This document shows positions 53,951-64,000 of a stretch of DNA of 64,000 nucleotides, in pieces. The position numbers and the translations under genes were made by a program. The notes under the pieces were generated by a model. The model did not search any database. It had not been told where the DNA came from and was given only the letters and a program-made list of their open reading frames with translations. The stretch is taken from contig NC_058162.1 of NCBI RefSeq assembly GCF_020080835.1, positions 15,960,640-16,024,639 of the forward strand, given 5' to 3'. Each line of letters begins with the position of its first letter. Within the stretch, counting starts at the first letter, position 1. The stretch comes from Cotesia glomerata. Taxonomy: Eukaryota > Arthropoda > Insecta > Hymenoptera > Braconidae.

Positions 53951-55839
53951 ATCCGCTTTCCGCTCAAGTATTGCTAGCTACCGCTTTAGTCCAGGTCCGC
54001 CCACATCATGGTAATCCAATCACCGCCAGAGTATTGATTGATCAAGGTTCAGAGCTCTCATTTATGAGACAGTCGCTCTTCAAGAAGCTTGGACAACCGC
54101 TACAGCGTGACATGGTCATGCTCAAGGGCATTGGCAATGTCTCCGCAGGAAGTTCACTAGGTGTGAGCACAATTGAACTTCATTCGCTGTGTACACCCGC
54201 TTCAATGCATGTCAGCATGCATATTCTACCAACACTGACGGTAGATCTTCCATCGTTCGTGATCGCTGATCCGAAATGGCCGCATCTGGAGAATCTCCAA
54301 CTAGCTGACCCGCATTATCTACAACCACGACCTGTAGATATTATTCTAGGTGCATCACCAACCGCACAGATCATGAACGCAGAGATTAAACGGGGACCTC
54401 GCAATGCTCCTATTGCACAATCCACCACGCTTGGTTGGATTGTCTATAGAGCTGTCACCGCTAAACACGCTTCAACATCACACGCAGCACTACATGCGTC
54501 AGTAGATACTGAATTACAAGACGCTATCGCTAAGTTTTGGGAACAGGAAGAGGTTCCATCAGGTAATTTACCACTCAACACCACTGAAGAAGACGAATGT
54601 GAAATTCACTTTCGTCAAACGCACTATCGACAGCCTGATGGACGCTACGTAGTGAGATTACCGCTTAAGGCCCTTGAGAGTCAACTTGGCGACTCTATCA
54701 ACGCAGCTATGGGGTCACTCCGCAGATTAATAACTCGCTTGTCGCGAGAAAGAGAATATTCTGACATGTATCGTGCATTCATGGCAGAATACATTCAACT
54801 AGGACACATGGTACGAGTACCAGTCAACGAATTGCCCGCAAACGCTTACTTCTTGCCTCACCATGGGGTATTGAAGCTTGATAGTGCCACTACGAAGCTC
54901 CGCACAGTGTTCAATGGTTCCTGTGCAACATCTGCAGGAATTTCATTGAACGACATTCTCCACGCAGGACCCAAAACGCAAATTGACATTTTTGATGTGA
55001 TGTTGAGAATCCGTTGCAGCAGGATTCTATTCGCTACTGACATCACCAAGATGTTCAGACAGATTGAGGTCGACTCGCTTGATTGGCCGCTTCAGTGCAT
55101 TCTCTGGATAGATGAGAATGACTTAATAGACGCTTACTGTATCAAGACAGTCACATACGGAACCGCTCGTGCACTTTTTGACGCAGTACGTGTGCTTATC
55201 CAACTAGTAAAGGATGAAGGACACCGCTTTCCGCTAGCTGTTGCTCCAATGTTGAAAACATGCTACGTAGATGACATCTACGGTGGAGCAGACAACGAAG
55301 AAGACGCTATCAAGGCTGCAGTACAAACAAAAGCTCTGTGTGCAGCAGGCTGCTTCCCGCTTGCCAAATGGGCTAGCAATAGCCCACGGTTACTCGCTGA
55401 AGTCGCTCCAAAAAAGCAGCTGGATACACCGCTTAAAGAAATCAGTGATGCACCAGTAAAAGTCCTGGGCATGTACTGGAATTCACGCACTGACGCTCTC
55501 CAGTTCAAGTACACGCTACCGCCAGAGACGCCTAAGACAAAGAGAGCTATTTTGTCTGAAATCGCTAAACTGTATGACCCGCTAAGACTTCTCGCACCAA
55601 TAGTTGTCAAAGCCAAGATCTTCATGCAAGATCCGTGGCTAGATAGAGAGTCATGGGACGAACAATTGTCACCATCACTGATTCACAAATGGACTGGATA
55701 CCGCGAGGATCTTCGAAACATCGAATCCATCCGCATTCCACGCTGGAATAATAAAGCACCTGGAGCAACTATGGAATTGCACGGGTTCTCAGACGCTTCG
55801 CAAAACGCTATGGCTGCCGCTGTTTATTTGAGTCACTGA
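53951..55839 (+). pseudogene. BEL/Pao E2 pol, part 1: protease, RT, start of RNase H
   Basis: Protease VLIDQGSELSFM (near 54037), protease/RT linker GVSTIELHSLC, RT LFATDITKMFRQIEVDS (near 55027), YVDDIYGG (near 55266), KVLGMYWNSRTDALQFKY, RNase H LHGFSDASQNAMAAAVYL. A 2-bp deletion (AG) relative to E1 at about 55826 shifts the frame and ends translation at 55837-55839. The E1 region reads TTGAGAGTCAC, here TTGAGTCAC. Confidence 0.92.
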
Positions 55840-56782
55840 CGCTGATGGGAACACAAAGGTCTCACTTTTCTGTTCAAAAACGCAAGTAGCACCGCTGAAG
55901 ACCATGACAATCCCACGCTTGGAATTATCTGCCGCATGGTTGCTAACACAACTGATACTTCATGTTAAAGAAGTTCAGTCGCTTGAACATGTCAGGATCA
56001 ATCTCTGGACTGACTCCGCTGTGACTCTAGCATGGATTAAAAGTCCAGCAATCCGCTGGAAGACATTCGTCCGCAATAGAGTGGGAAAAATCCAAGAAAC
56101 GCTTCGAGATGTCTCCTGGAAATTTATTCCAGGAAAACAAAACCCCGCTGACTGCGCTTCAAGAGGTATACCTACGCTAAAACTGAAACAACACGCTCTC
56201 TGGTGGCATGGACCAACTTGGCTTCATGAACCAGAATCCTCTTGGCCCACTCTGGAGCCTCCAACCGACAATGCAACGCATCGAGAAGAACGCCAAGGTC
56301 TGACACTAGTAACTTGGAAAGCAGAAAATTGCCTGCTCCAACAATTACTGTCGCATTACACGCAGCTGTTTCCACTGCTACGGAAACTCAGCATCTGGCA
56401 TCGTGCCATCGACCGCTTTAAAAGAGTTCCACAATCTTCGCTGGCCTACCCGCTTACTCCATCAGACCTGGAGCGCGCTAAATTGACCTTGATAAAGTTC
56501 ACTCAAGGACAATACTTCGCTAGAGAGATTCACACGCTACAAGATGGTGATGGTCTGCCTAAAAATAACAGCATCACTAAGCTGACTCCGTTCATCGACC
56601 ATCAGGGGGTCCTGAGAGTCGGTGGCCGCTTGAAAAATGGATTGCTGGACCCAGAAGAGAGGCATCCAGCGATTCTACCGCGACAATCACCGCTTACATC
56701 AATTTTGATTGATGATTCGCACCGCAAAACGCTTCACGGAGGTACTCAGCTTACGCTCGCTGATTTACGCAAGAGTGTCTAG
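55840..56782 (+). pseudogene. BEL/Pao E2 pol, part 2: RNase H end and integrase zinc-finger start
   Basis: After the frameshift the reading continues TIPRLELSAAWLLTQLILHV, LWTDSAVTLAWIKSPA, NPADCASRGIP, the bridge to integrase, and DDSHRKTLHGGTQLTLADL. A TAG nonsense codon (56780-56782) replaces the Trp codon expected in the family. Confidence 0.9.
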
Positions 56783-57874
56783 ATCATTGGAGGCCGTGTT
56801 CCAGTCAGATCATTTATTTTACGCTGCGTTATCTGCATGAGACATCGTGGAGAACGCGCTCAACAGTTGATGGGTCAACTACCCGCCGCACGAGTACAGC
56901 CAACTCGAGCCTTCTTGCATACAGGACTCGACTACGCTGGACCTATCACGCTAAAAACGTTTCAAGGACGTGGAGCAAAAACATACAAAGGCTGGATTGC
57001 AGTCTTTGTATGCATGTTCAGTTCAGCTGTACATTTAGAGCTAGTAACTGACTACACCGCTGCCGCTTTCATCGCCGCTTATCACCGCTTCACTAGTCGC
57101 CGAGGTATCTGCCACATGCTATATTCAGACTGTGGAACCAATTTTGTAGGAACAGATAAAGAGCTGAAACGACTATTCACTGCAGGATCCCGCACATTAC
57201 GAGAATTATCAACCTTGATCGCTCAAGATGGCACGAACTGGAAATTCAATCCGCCTGGAGCTCCACATTTTGGAGGAAAATGGGAAGCCGCTGTGAAATC
57301 TATCAAATTTCACCTTCGAAGAACAATCGGAGACTCGCTGTTGACGCTTGAGCAATATTCAATGCTACTGGCTCAAATTGAAGCCATATTGAATTCCAGA
57401 CCGCTCACACCGCTGAATGATGATCCTGCTGACCTGGCTGTACTGAGTCCAGGTCACTTCTTAATCGGACAGTCACTGACCGCTATCCCAGAGCCATCAC
57501 TGACAGATTTACAACCTGCTCGGCTCTCGCACTGGGAACAAGTCCAGCAAATGGTTCAACATTTCTGGAGACGCTACTACCAGGACTGCATCCACCGCTA
57601 CCAGGCCATTTCAAAGTGGCATCATCGACGCAACCAGATCAAGGTGGGTTCAGTTGTACTGATAACCACTGAGGATCTCCCGCCAACCAAGTGGCCATTA
57701 GCCAAAGTAATTGCTGTCCATCCAGGTGAAGATGGACAAATCCGCGTGGTAACTGTTAAGACAGTTAACACAGAGCTGGTACGTCCAATTACAAAGCTCT
57801 GTGTCCTGCCGCTAACGCATGAAGAAGATGATCTTGTCGACGCAGCCGCCAACCCGGGGGAGAATGTTCGGTGA
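56783..57874 (+). pseudogene. BEL/Pao E2 pol, part 3: integrase
   Basis: Same frame as part 2. HHCC finger second half CVICMRHRG (near 56830), catalytic core TGLDYAGPI (near 56930), LYSDCGTNFVG (near 57118) and FGGKWEAAVKS (near 57270), NSRPLTPL, then the C-terminal domain with LPPTKWPLAKVIAVHP. Intact from 56783 to the stop at 57872-57874, ten bases into the 3' LTR. This is the segment deleted in E1. Confidence 0.92.
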
Positions 57875-58507
57875 ACAAGGCCCAGTAGCGGTTAACTCGC
57901 TCCTGGGGGACTCCCAAATTCAAGAGACGCACCTGTCCACCGCTAGTTCCCGCAAAATCGAACCGCCAATAGAAAATCAGCCTCTCGATTACGCCATGAA
58001 TCGACCGCTTTATTGGCTGATCGCTCCCGCTAGACATGCGCAATAGCCTTCTTCCCCAACTCAACGAGGAAGAAGACGAACTATTGTTATTATCTTTCGC
58101 TTCTACGCTTTCGCTGCATCAAGTCGCTATTAGTTTTTCTTTACTTTCGCTTTTCGTTAATAAACCGCATTTCGCTTATTTAATAATTTAATTTGCTTAA
58201 ATTAATTGTTAATAATTCGCTTTAGTTTGTTTTAGATAAGTTGTGTTATTTGTGCATTATTTTCACCGCTTTTTCAGTGCCGGCAAAGTGTTCAACCACG
58301 TGTCAACCGGCTTCGCTTTTGCAAACCACGCTGTAATTTATAAATCCGCTTTTATCTTAACAATCCGCTATTAAATATATTAAATATTGAGTGTATTTAA
58401 TGTAAATAAATTCCTAGTGTTATTTTTGATAATAATTTACGCGTTTTAATTGAGATATCCAGACCTAAACCTGATCCCCGCTTTTCCGCTCTTTCAGTAA
58501 TCATTCA
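57865..58507 (+). repeat. BEL/Pao E2 3' LTR
   Basis: 643 bp; differs from the 5' LTR at about four positions (for example CAGTAATCATTCA against CAGTAATTATTCA at the end). Followed by target copy TACAG at 58508-58512. Confidence 0.93.
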
Positions 58508-58512
58508 TACAG

Positions 58513-59696
58513 TGATGAGTAGAAATACCAGTTAAAATATGAAATGGTGTACGTTTACGCCCATTTTTTATAATGTGAAATATTATTTGATAGACACATT
58601 TTATTTTTAACATTTTAGAATCCTGATTATTTACTGTGTATGCGTCATTATTTATATTTTTTTTCGAAATTTGAAATTTCAACGTTAAATAATGAAGAAA
58701 AAAATTCCTTAATTATTTCAGGTATAACTATATTTTCCCATGATATTCTCAAGTCATTTTCATCACAATATTTATCATTCAAACCAAAGTCTATTGTATT
58801 AAATGCGTCTCGCAACATTTGACCATAACTTTTTATATTTGTAGACGAACGTAATCTATCAGCCATTTCTGCAGGGGTTATTTTAGAGTAAAAGAAAAGA
58901 ATAGATTAATTTTTCTGACGAGGGTACGAAAAAGATATTTCTTCACCAAAGTAATCTATTAAAGCTGTTTTAATATCACAGTTTGTAATTTCATTATCTT
59001 CATATTTGTATTTGTTTATTATTGCACTTCGTACACTACTCAAGTCAAAAGCTTCACCATTATAAATATTTGGTTCTATTTGTTTAATATATTGTATAAT
59101 TGCATTCTTTGGCTCTAAGAAACGACTAGTTTTTACATTTTCTTCATCGTGATTCTTCGTACTATCACTATCATCTGTGCAGAAATTATTAGTTTTTTCA
59201 GCGTTCACGTTACTAGCTATATTGCTACATATTTCTTCTGGAGTGATACTAGTTACATTTATTTTACGATCGTACTTTTTCTGATAGTTACGAAAACAGT
59301 TGCTATGATAATACACACCTTTTGCTAGAATTAATTCAGCAGTTCGTGTACCTATAGTCCTATTGTATACACAGTCTTTTAAATCAGCAGTTATGCGAAG
59401 AAACGACTCAGCAGACTCAACCTGTGATATTTTATGTTTTCGAATAACTGAGTTATTTTTTATATTATTACAGATAATACATTTAATCTTTTTCATATCA
59501 TTTGATTCAATGGTTGAATCTGGCTGGAATTCTGATATTTCTGGACCGCAAGATGTAGAGAAGTCATTTTCCTCATCGGTTGTAATATTATTTGTTGTAG
59601 AATTGATGAGAGTCTCAGTGGTCTCAGAGTATTTTTCACTTGATATAATAACATATCGTTCGTAGCAATTATACTCCATATGATATTTGAATGCAT
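58513..59696 (-). pseudogene. Large transposon gene, exon 2 upstream of the BEL/Pao insertion
   Basis: Acceptor TTTTCAG at 59697-59699. Blocks: AFKYHMEYNCYERYV; a Cys/His motif CIICNNIKNNSVIRKHK ... GVYYHSNCFRNYQKKYDRK, as in the N-terminal zinc module of this family; IIQYIKQIEPNIYNGEAFDL; ISFSYPRQKN, then an in-frame TAA at 58906-58908; KITPAEMADRLRSS; then a one-base shift in an A-run near 58660; CVYQIIFHIIKNGRKRTPFH; STHHC at the insertion site. The coding phase resumes at 51732. Confidence 0.8.
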
Positions 59697-59806
59697 CTGA
59701 AAAAAAAATAATATTTTTATAACATAAATCACAATATCAAATTAATATATTTATCATAAATTAAATTTATTATTTAAATAACCAATAATTTATTGATGGT
59801 ACTTAC

Positions 59807-59997
59807 CTAAATCTTTTAATGATAATAATCTCCTATACACTTCATCTTTTTTTTTGCTCTGCAGCAATCCATACCTTTTTACGTCCCACTGAACCACCAC
59901 TTAAACCAATTTTACTTTTTTTTTGACAAATAATACAAGCTAGAGGATCTATTTGTACTTTGGTTTTATCAGACAATCTAATTTTTGGAATATCCAT
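59807..59997 (-). pseudogene. Large transposon gene, exon 1
   Basis: ATG at 59997-59995: MDIPKIRLSDKTKVQIDPLA, CIICQKKSKIGLSGGSV, then an A8 run where one extra A shifts the frame, then DEVYRRLLSLKDL and a donor GTAAGT (59806-59801). The 110-bp intron (59697-59806) joins phase 1 to DAFKYHMEY. The CIIC-x-K pattern begins the N-terminal zinc module. Confidence 0.75.
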
Positions 59998-60284
59998 CTT
60001 AAGTATTGAATTTAAAATAAAAGTAATGTTTAACCTTCACTCTTAGTAAAGAAGTGACAATACTATTTAGTTACTTGGTACCGAACGATCAGAACGCCCT
60101 CGAAACAAAACAAAACCGACAACACGCATGTACCGCGAGCTATTTTTTAGGTAAAATGCACATGTTCACTAGCTATATTCTCATATGATAAAGAGACAAA
60201 TAATAATAATCATAAAGAAAACAATGATCAACTGTAAAATATTATTTAAAAAAACTAATTAAGAAATGAAAAAAAGTAATAAAT

Positions 60285-60295
60285 TTAATTATTAC

Positions 60296-60344
<49 letters not shown>

Positions 60345-60820
60345 TATGAAAAAATGTTACTTAAAAATGTTTTAAATTTTTTATTAAATTTAAATTGTTT
60401 AAAAGTTATTACAGTAATTAAAATAAATAAATAAAATACATATAAGCATATAGACATGTATATATGCGGGTACACGCGTGCGGGAACCGCTGGACTTTGA
60501 GAACCGCGGTCGCGCTGATCCCCACTCCGACGCGCAATCTCAAATAATTTAAAAAAAAAATTCATATCTCGAAAACTAATGAATTTACGGAAAAAAGTTA
60601 TTGATTATTTTCGCTTTAAAATAATTAATTCTACCAGAAAACAATTGTTTCATTTCAAATTTCAAAAATTTTTTAAAAAACAATTGTTTAAACAAAACGT
60701 ACCATTTGTTTTTTAATTTGACAAGCAGATTCGTATTCAGCAGGTCAAAATACATAAGAATCAACTTTAACTTCCCATCGACCTCGAATTGCATACGGGT
60801 CTTATGACCGGCCCTCGGAC
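60285..60820 (-). repeat. Right terminal inverted repeat of the large DNA transposon
   Basis: Inverse of 47487-47990, ends GACCGGCCCTCGGAC at 60820. The inner end carries an (ATT)n microsatellite (60293-60342), longer than its partner on the left. Arm similarity about 93% by eye. Confidence 0.88.
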
Positions 60821-60875
60821 AATCGGCAACTTTTTCTGGGAGGAAAATCTCCAGATTTTGATGGCAATGATTTCA

Positions 60876-61534
60876 GTAAAAAAAAAAAAAAATTAGGGAA
60901 ACGGTTGACCCTGAAGGCTATCCCAGCAACTTTCCACTACTTCCGTAATTAAGAGCTCAAAATTGCACTTATTACGTTTTTGAGCTCTTCAATCTCAAAA
61001 ATATAATTTTTGTGTCAAAAGTCTGATAGAAGTTTAATAAAACACTATTTTTTTAATTTTCAAACCGCAATAACTTTTGAATGAATGAACCGATTTCCAC
61101 GCGGTTAGCGGCATTCTACGCAGTTTTTCAAATTCTAAGATATATTTTCAAACACAAATTGATCAGACTGGAAATTTCGGAGTAATTCGAAAAAAACACT
61201 TTTTTTCGATTTCTTTCGTCAACGATAACTCACGAACGAATCAACCGATTTTGACTAGCTTGGTAGCGATCGACGTGGTTTTTTGATATTAAGAGCTAAT
61301 TAGTTTTTAGAATTGATCAGTCGAGCCGTTTGGAAGTTATTAAAAAAAAACCACATTTGAAAAAAATTTTTTTCGCAGTTGTTTTAAGATTGCTCAAAAT
61401 CTATTCCTTCGAATCGGTCCAACTTATATTCAAAATCTTAGTTAAGTCGAACCCTTTTGAATGGCGCCAACCGCGATCAAATCGGTCAAGCTGTTCAAAA
61501 GTTATGAGAGATTTACACACACACACACACACAC
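60876..61534 (+). mobile_element. CA-repeat element copy d (left half, ends in (AC)10)
   Basis: Starts at an A-run followed by TTAGGGAAACGGTTGACCCT. Same order of landmarks as copy b up to the (AC)10 tract (61515-61534), after which R1-clade copy D begins. Confidence 0.8.
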
Positions 61535-62065
61535 TCGGGGCAGAAGAGATACTGCTACCGGGTGCGTTTCCCCGAGCAGATGGGAGAACGCTCGCTGTCC
61601 TTGAATGACACTGAGTCTCTTAGTTGACAAGGTACAGAGGGTAGGAGCTAAATAAAATACGCTCCCGTGGACAGAACTCCCCTTAATGGGTTGGTCACAC
61701 TAACTGACCTAGCAAGAAGAACATCGTTCTCTGTTGTAACCCACTGGGAGTGTCCGAAACCTGTGTCGTAGTTTCCGACGACGCAGGCCACGGCTGATGT
61801 GAGCTTGCTTTGCCGAGATGTAAGTTATAGCAGTAGATCAGGAGCCAGCCACCTCGGGCCTTGATCAGGGAGTACGCAGTGAGTGCTAGAGATCGGAATC
61901 TTCACCGCTCCGAGCGAGTCTAGTCCGTCCGTGTATTCCGGGACTGGCTAAGTGTCGGCTAGGCCTCAGGGAACTGGGGTAGGAGTACTGTCTCCGAGGG
62001 TACACCCGTTCCTAGTTATGACAACCCGCTCTACTCCGTACGATGCGCTGGTAAATCAAAAAAGT
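61535..62065 (+). other. 5' UTR of R1-clade copy D
   Basis: Non-coding; aligns with 6237-6790 reversed. Contains GTGTATTCCGGGACTGGC and CACTGCTGC-like shared blocks. No separate gene. Confidence 0.75.
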
Positions 62066-63417
62066 ATGAGTAATTTACAGGAAACAAACAAGACTGGCAA
62101 CGAGCTAGATGCCCAACCAGCAGCGATTGACGCAAGCGCTGAAATGAAGCGTTCGCAAGCGCTCAAACGCCTTGAAAAGCTGATCAGTGAGTTGAATGAT
62201 TTCGTCCAACCAAAGGTCAACATTCACAAAGAGATAAAAGCTAAGGACTGGTGTAGCTAATGCCCTTCAAAGGTTTGAGAAGCTGGACGAGAAGTGGCGC
62301 TCATCATTGCAGCGCATTCCCCATGCTACACCGGAGAAAGTCTGTCAGGCTGTCGTCGTGACTGATGAAGCAATGGACACCGGAGACGAAAGTGACGGTG
62401 AATCAGTCGCGGAAGACAAAAGTAAAGTCAGCAGCAAGTCAGGTAAGAGAAAAGATCGACCTTCTCCTGACCCAGCAATCAGCCAAGTCGTGAAGAAAAA
62501 GGATTTGAAAAAAAGCCCTCCGCAAGGAGTGGCAGTACGAAGCGACGAACAGGAAAAAGCGTTGGTTTGGCAAAAAGTTCAGTCCAAGAAAGAGCTAAAG
62601 CGACAGAAGAAAGAGGTGCTCCCAAAACAGATGACAAAGGAGCCCCGATCTGAACCCAAGCGAAAGAAACCGCGGCAATGGATCAGACCGGATGCCCTCA
62701 TCATCCGGCTGACAGAGAAAGCAAAATACGTCGAGATCTTGCGCCGAATAAAACAGGACGTCCCTGATGATCAGGTCCGTAGTACGGTAGAGAAAATCCA
62801 TAGGACCAATGCTGGAGATATGCTGATAACTTTTTCGAGGAAGAACACCGACAAAGGACAAACATTGAGAGACCATTGCAGACATACTGAAAGAAGACGC
62901 AAAAGTAATCTGCAAAGGACCACAGGAGGTAATTGAGATCCGAGACGTCGATGATGACACAACGAAGGACGACATCCAGGGTGCCCTACAAAAATAAGCT
63001 GGAGATGGCTGTGAGATACCACTAGAGGCAATCAAGATCCGTAAGGCCTATAGAGGTACTTAAATTGCCACAGTAATTCTACCAGTAGCAACAGCACAGA
63101 AACTACTGGATGGAAGTAGCAAAATCCGGATTGGTTGGGTTAATTGCCGAATAAGGGCAACGAAGAGACCTATTCAATGCTTTAAATGCTGGCATTTCGG
63201 ACATCATGGATCCCAGTGCAGAAGCAAGGTGGACCGGTCGAAGCTTTGCATCAGGTGCGGACAAGAAGGGCACAAGATTGCTGATTGTAAAAATACAGCC
63301 AAATGTGCATTATGTGCTGAGATTGAAAGTGCAGAGAATGTTGCCCACCATGCCGGTACATATAAGTGCCCGTTATTTCAGGAGGCACTTCAGAAGTTGA
63401 CGAACAAACAAACATGA
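62066..63417 (+). pseudogene. R1-clade copy D ORF1
   Basis: ATG at 62066 in the context MSNLQETNK, as in copy B. Blocks: EMKRSQALKRLEKLIS; frameshift near 62250; SSLQRIPHATPEKVC; IRPDALIIRLTEKAKYVEIL; frameshift near 62866; in-frame TAA near 62996 and 63061; knuckles CFKCWHFGHHGSQC (near 63180) and CIRCGQEGHKIADC (near 63247); CPLFQEALQKL; stop TGA 63415-63417. Serves as the reference for the segment deleted in copy B. Confidence 0.85.
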
Positions 63418-64000
63418 GGATACTGCAGCTCAATCTCAACCATTGTGAGGCAGCGCATGACCTGCTCATGCAATCCGTGCGAAAACTAGAGCTTGATTTG
63501 GTACTGATAGCAGAACCATATAAACACCTGAGTACCCAACCCTGAGAATCTGACAGCACATCCAAAGCTGTCATCTGGTCATGTGGCAAGCTCCCTCTCC
63601 AAAATGCAGTCGACAACAGCAATGCCGGCTTTGTAGCAGTATCAGTAGAGGGCATCCGCTTCTATAGCTGTTACGCACCACCTAGCGAAGCATTACCACC
63701 CAGTGGCAATAGCCGGGGACTTCAACGCCTGGGCAGTAGACTGGGGCAGCAAGCATACAAACGCGCGAGGAAAGGAACTACTAGAAGCCTTTTCTACATT
63801 AGATGTAGTACTGCTCAACAGTGGTGATACACCAACCTACACCAAAGGAGACGCAAGTTCTATTGTAGATCTCACTTTCGTCAGTAGCAGCCTCACCAGA
63901 GGTAATATCAACTGGAAGGTGATGGATATCTACACAACCAGCGACCACAACGCGATTCTCTGGCAAATATCAAACGTCCAGAGCCCGAGAAGACCTAAAA
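63414..64000 (+). pseudogene. R1-clade copy D ORF2, endonuclease part (truncated by window)
   Basis: ATG at 63414 overlaps the ORF1 stop (ATGA). MRILQLNLNHCEAAHDLL, LVLIAEPYKHLSTQP, in-frame TGA (63543-63545), SKAVIWSCGKLPLQNA, GIRFYSCYAPPS, then a short deletion and frame change near 63685, VAIAGDFNAWAVDWGS, DTPTYTKGDASSIVDLTFVS, YTTSDHNAILW. These are APE-type endonuclease motifs. Continues beyond 64000. Confidence 0.85.

Larger units (their letters stand above)
51733..58507 (+). mobile_element. BEL/Pao LTR retrotransposon E2, full structure, defective pol
   Basis: LTRs 51733-52375 and 57865-58507 (643 bp each, four differences seen, about 0.6%), target duplicates TACAG, primer site 52377-52394, gag 52608-53900, intron-like spacer 53893-53950, pol to 57874. 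Inserted in exon 2 of the large DNA transposon gene. Pol carries a 2-bp deletion and a nonsense codon. E2 retains the integrase segment lost from E1. Confidence 0.95.
47487..60820 (-). mobile_element. Large DNA transposon with about 500-bp inverted repeats (Academ-like?)
   Basis: Left arm 47487-47990 and right arm about 60285-60820 are inverted copies starting GTCCGRGGGCCGGTCATAAG. Inside is a single multi-exon minus-strand gene (59997-48092). Removing the BEL/Pao insertion (51733-58507 plus one 5-bp target copy) leaves about 6.55 kb. The gene belongs to a large, widespread, poorly characterised family of metazoan proteins; the D-rich FEN/XPG-like domain recalls the Academ superfamily, but that is a hypothesis. 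No target duplication could be recognised at the outer ends. Confidence 0.7.
61535..64000 (+). mobile_element. R1-clade non-LTR retrotransposon copy D (5' part, runs off window)
   Basis: The 5' end TCGGGGCAGAAGAGATACTG immediately follows (AC)10. Same subfamily as copy B: leader and ORF1 align throughout. 5' UTR 61535-62065, ORF1 62066-63417, ORF2 from 63414. Multiple stops and frameshifts show it is dead. Confidence 0.88.

Noticed and set aside
1..64000. Integrated polydnavirus or other viral segment
   Set aside because: No virion, capsid or virulence-type genes seen; all coding sequence is explained by transposable elements.

Overview
The window reads as a repeat-dense, AT-rich piece of an arthropod genome, most likely an insect. 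The evidence is short spliceosomal introns, R1-clade, Jockey-type, BEL/Pao, Copia and Ty3/gypsy-type retrotransposons with insect-like domain layouts, tRNA-derived and Helitron-type repeats, and no prokaryotic gene organisation. A parasitoid hymenopteran is my guess, but nothing here proves it. I find no convincing single-copy host gene; the only candidate is a weak two-exon fragment at 26.7-27.5 kb. Almost everything else is transposable elements, often nested, plus simple repeats. One 100-base assembly gap lies at 38750-38849.

Layout. 1-6.8 kb: a decayed R1-clade element on the plus strand, followed by a nearly full-length relative on the minus strand whose two ends lie in (TG)n/(CA)n tracts. 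6.8-7.4 kb: half of a CA-repeat-bearing dispersed element. 7.69-12.26 kb: a Copia element with both LTRs and a 5-bp target duplication. 13.8-24.0 kb: a three-level nest, in which a CA-repeat element is split by a Jockey-type retrotransposon, which is split by a BEL/Pao element with apparently identical LTRs and a missing integrase. 24.6-26.3 kb: a non-autonomous terminal-inverted-repeat element carrying a tRNA-like SINE. 30.0-31.3 kb: a Helitron 3' end. 31.3-38.5 kb: a Ty3/gypsy-type gag-pol between two nearly identical 1.3-kb direct repeats. 38.85-41.3 kb: a third R1-clade copy, also abutting a CA-repeat element. 43.5-47.5 kb: a pogo-like transposase tail and a TTAA-flanked element carrying a Tc1-like element with inverted repeats of about 850 bp.

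47.49-60.82 kb is the most unusual structure: a DNA element with about 500-bp terminal inverted repeats and one large, four-exon, minus-strand gene (about 1,600 codons, Cys-rich ends, a FEN/XPG-like D-rich domain). It is broken by nonsense and frameshift lesions and by a second BEL/Pao element (51.73-58.51 kb). The right end (60.9-64 kb) is a fourth CA-repeat element followed by a fourth R1-clade copy running off the window.

Points for follow-up: a frame-restoring 58-bp intron-like sequence between gag and pol in both BEL/Pao copies; dense, strand-asymmetric CGCT motifs throughout those elements; repeated R1-clade insertion into (AC)n microsatellites; and the large inverted-repeat element.
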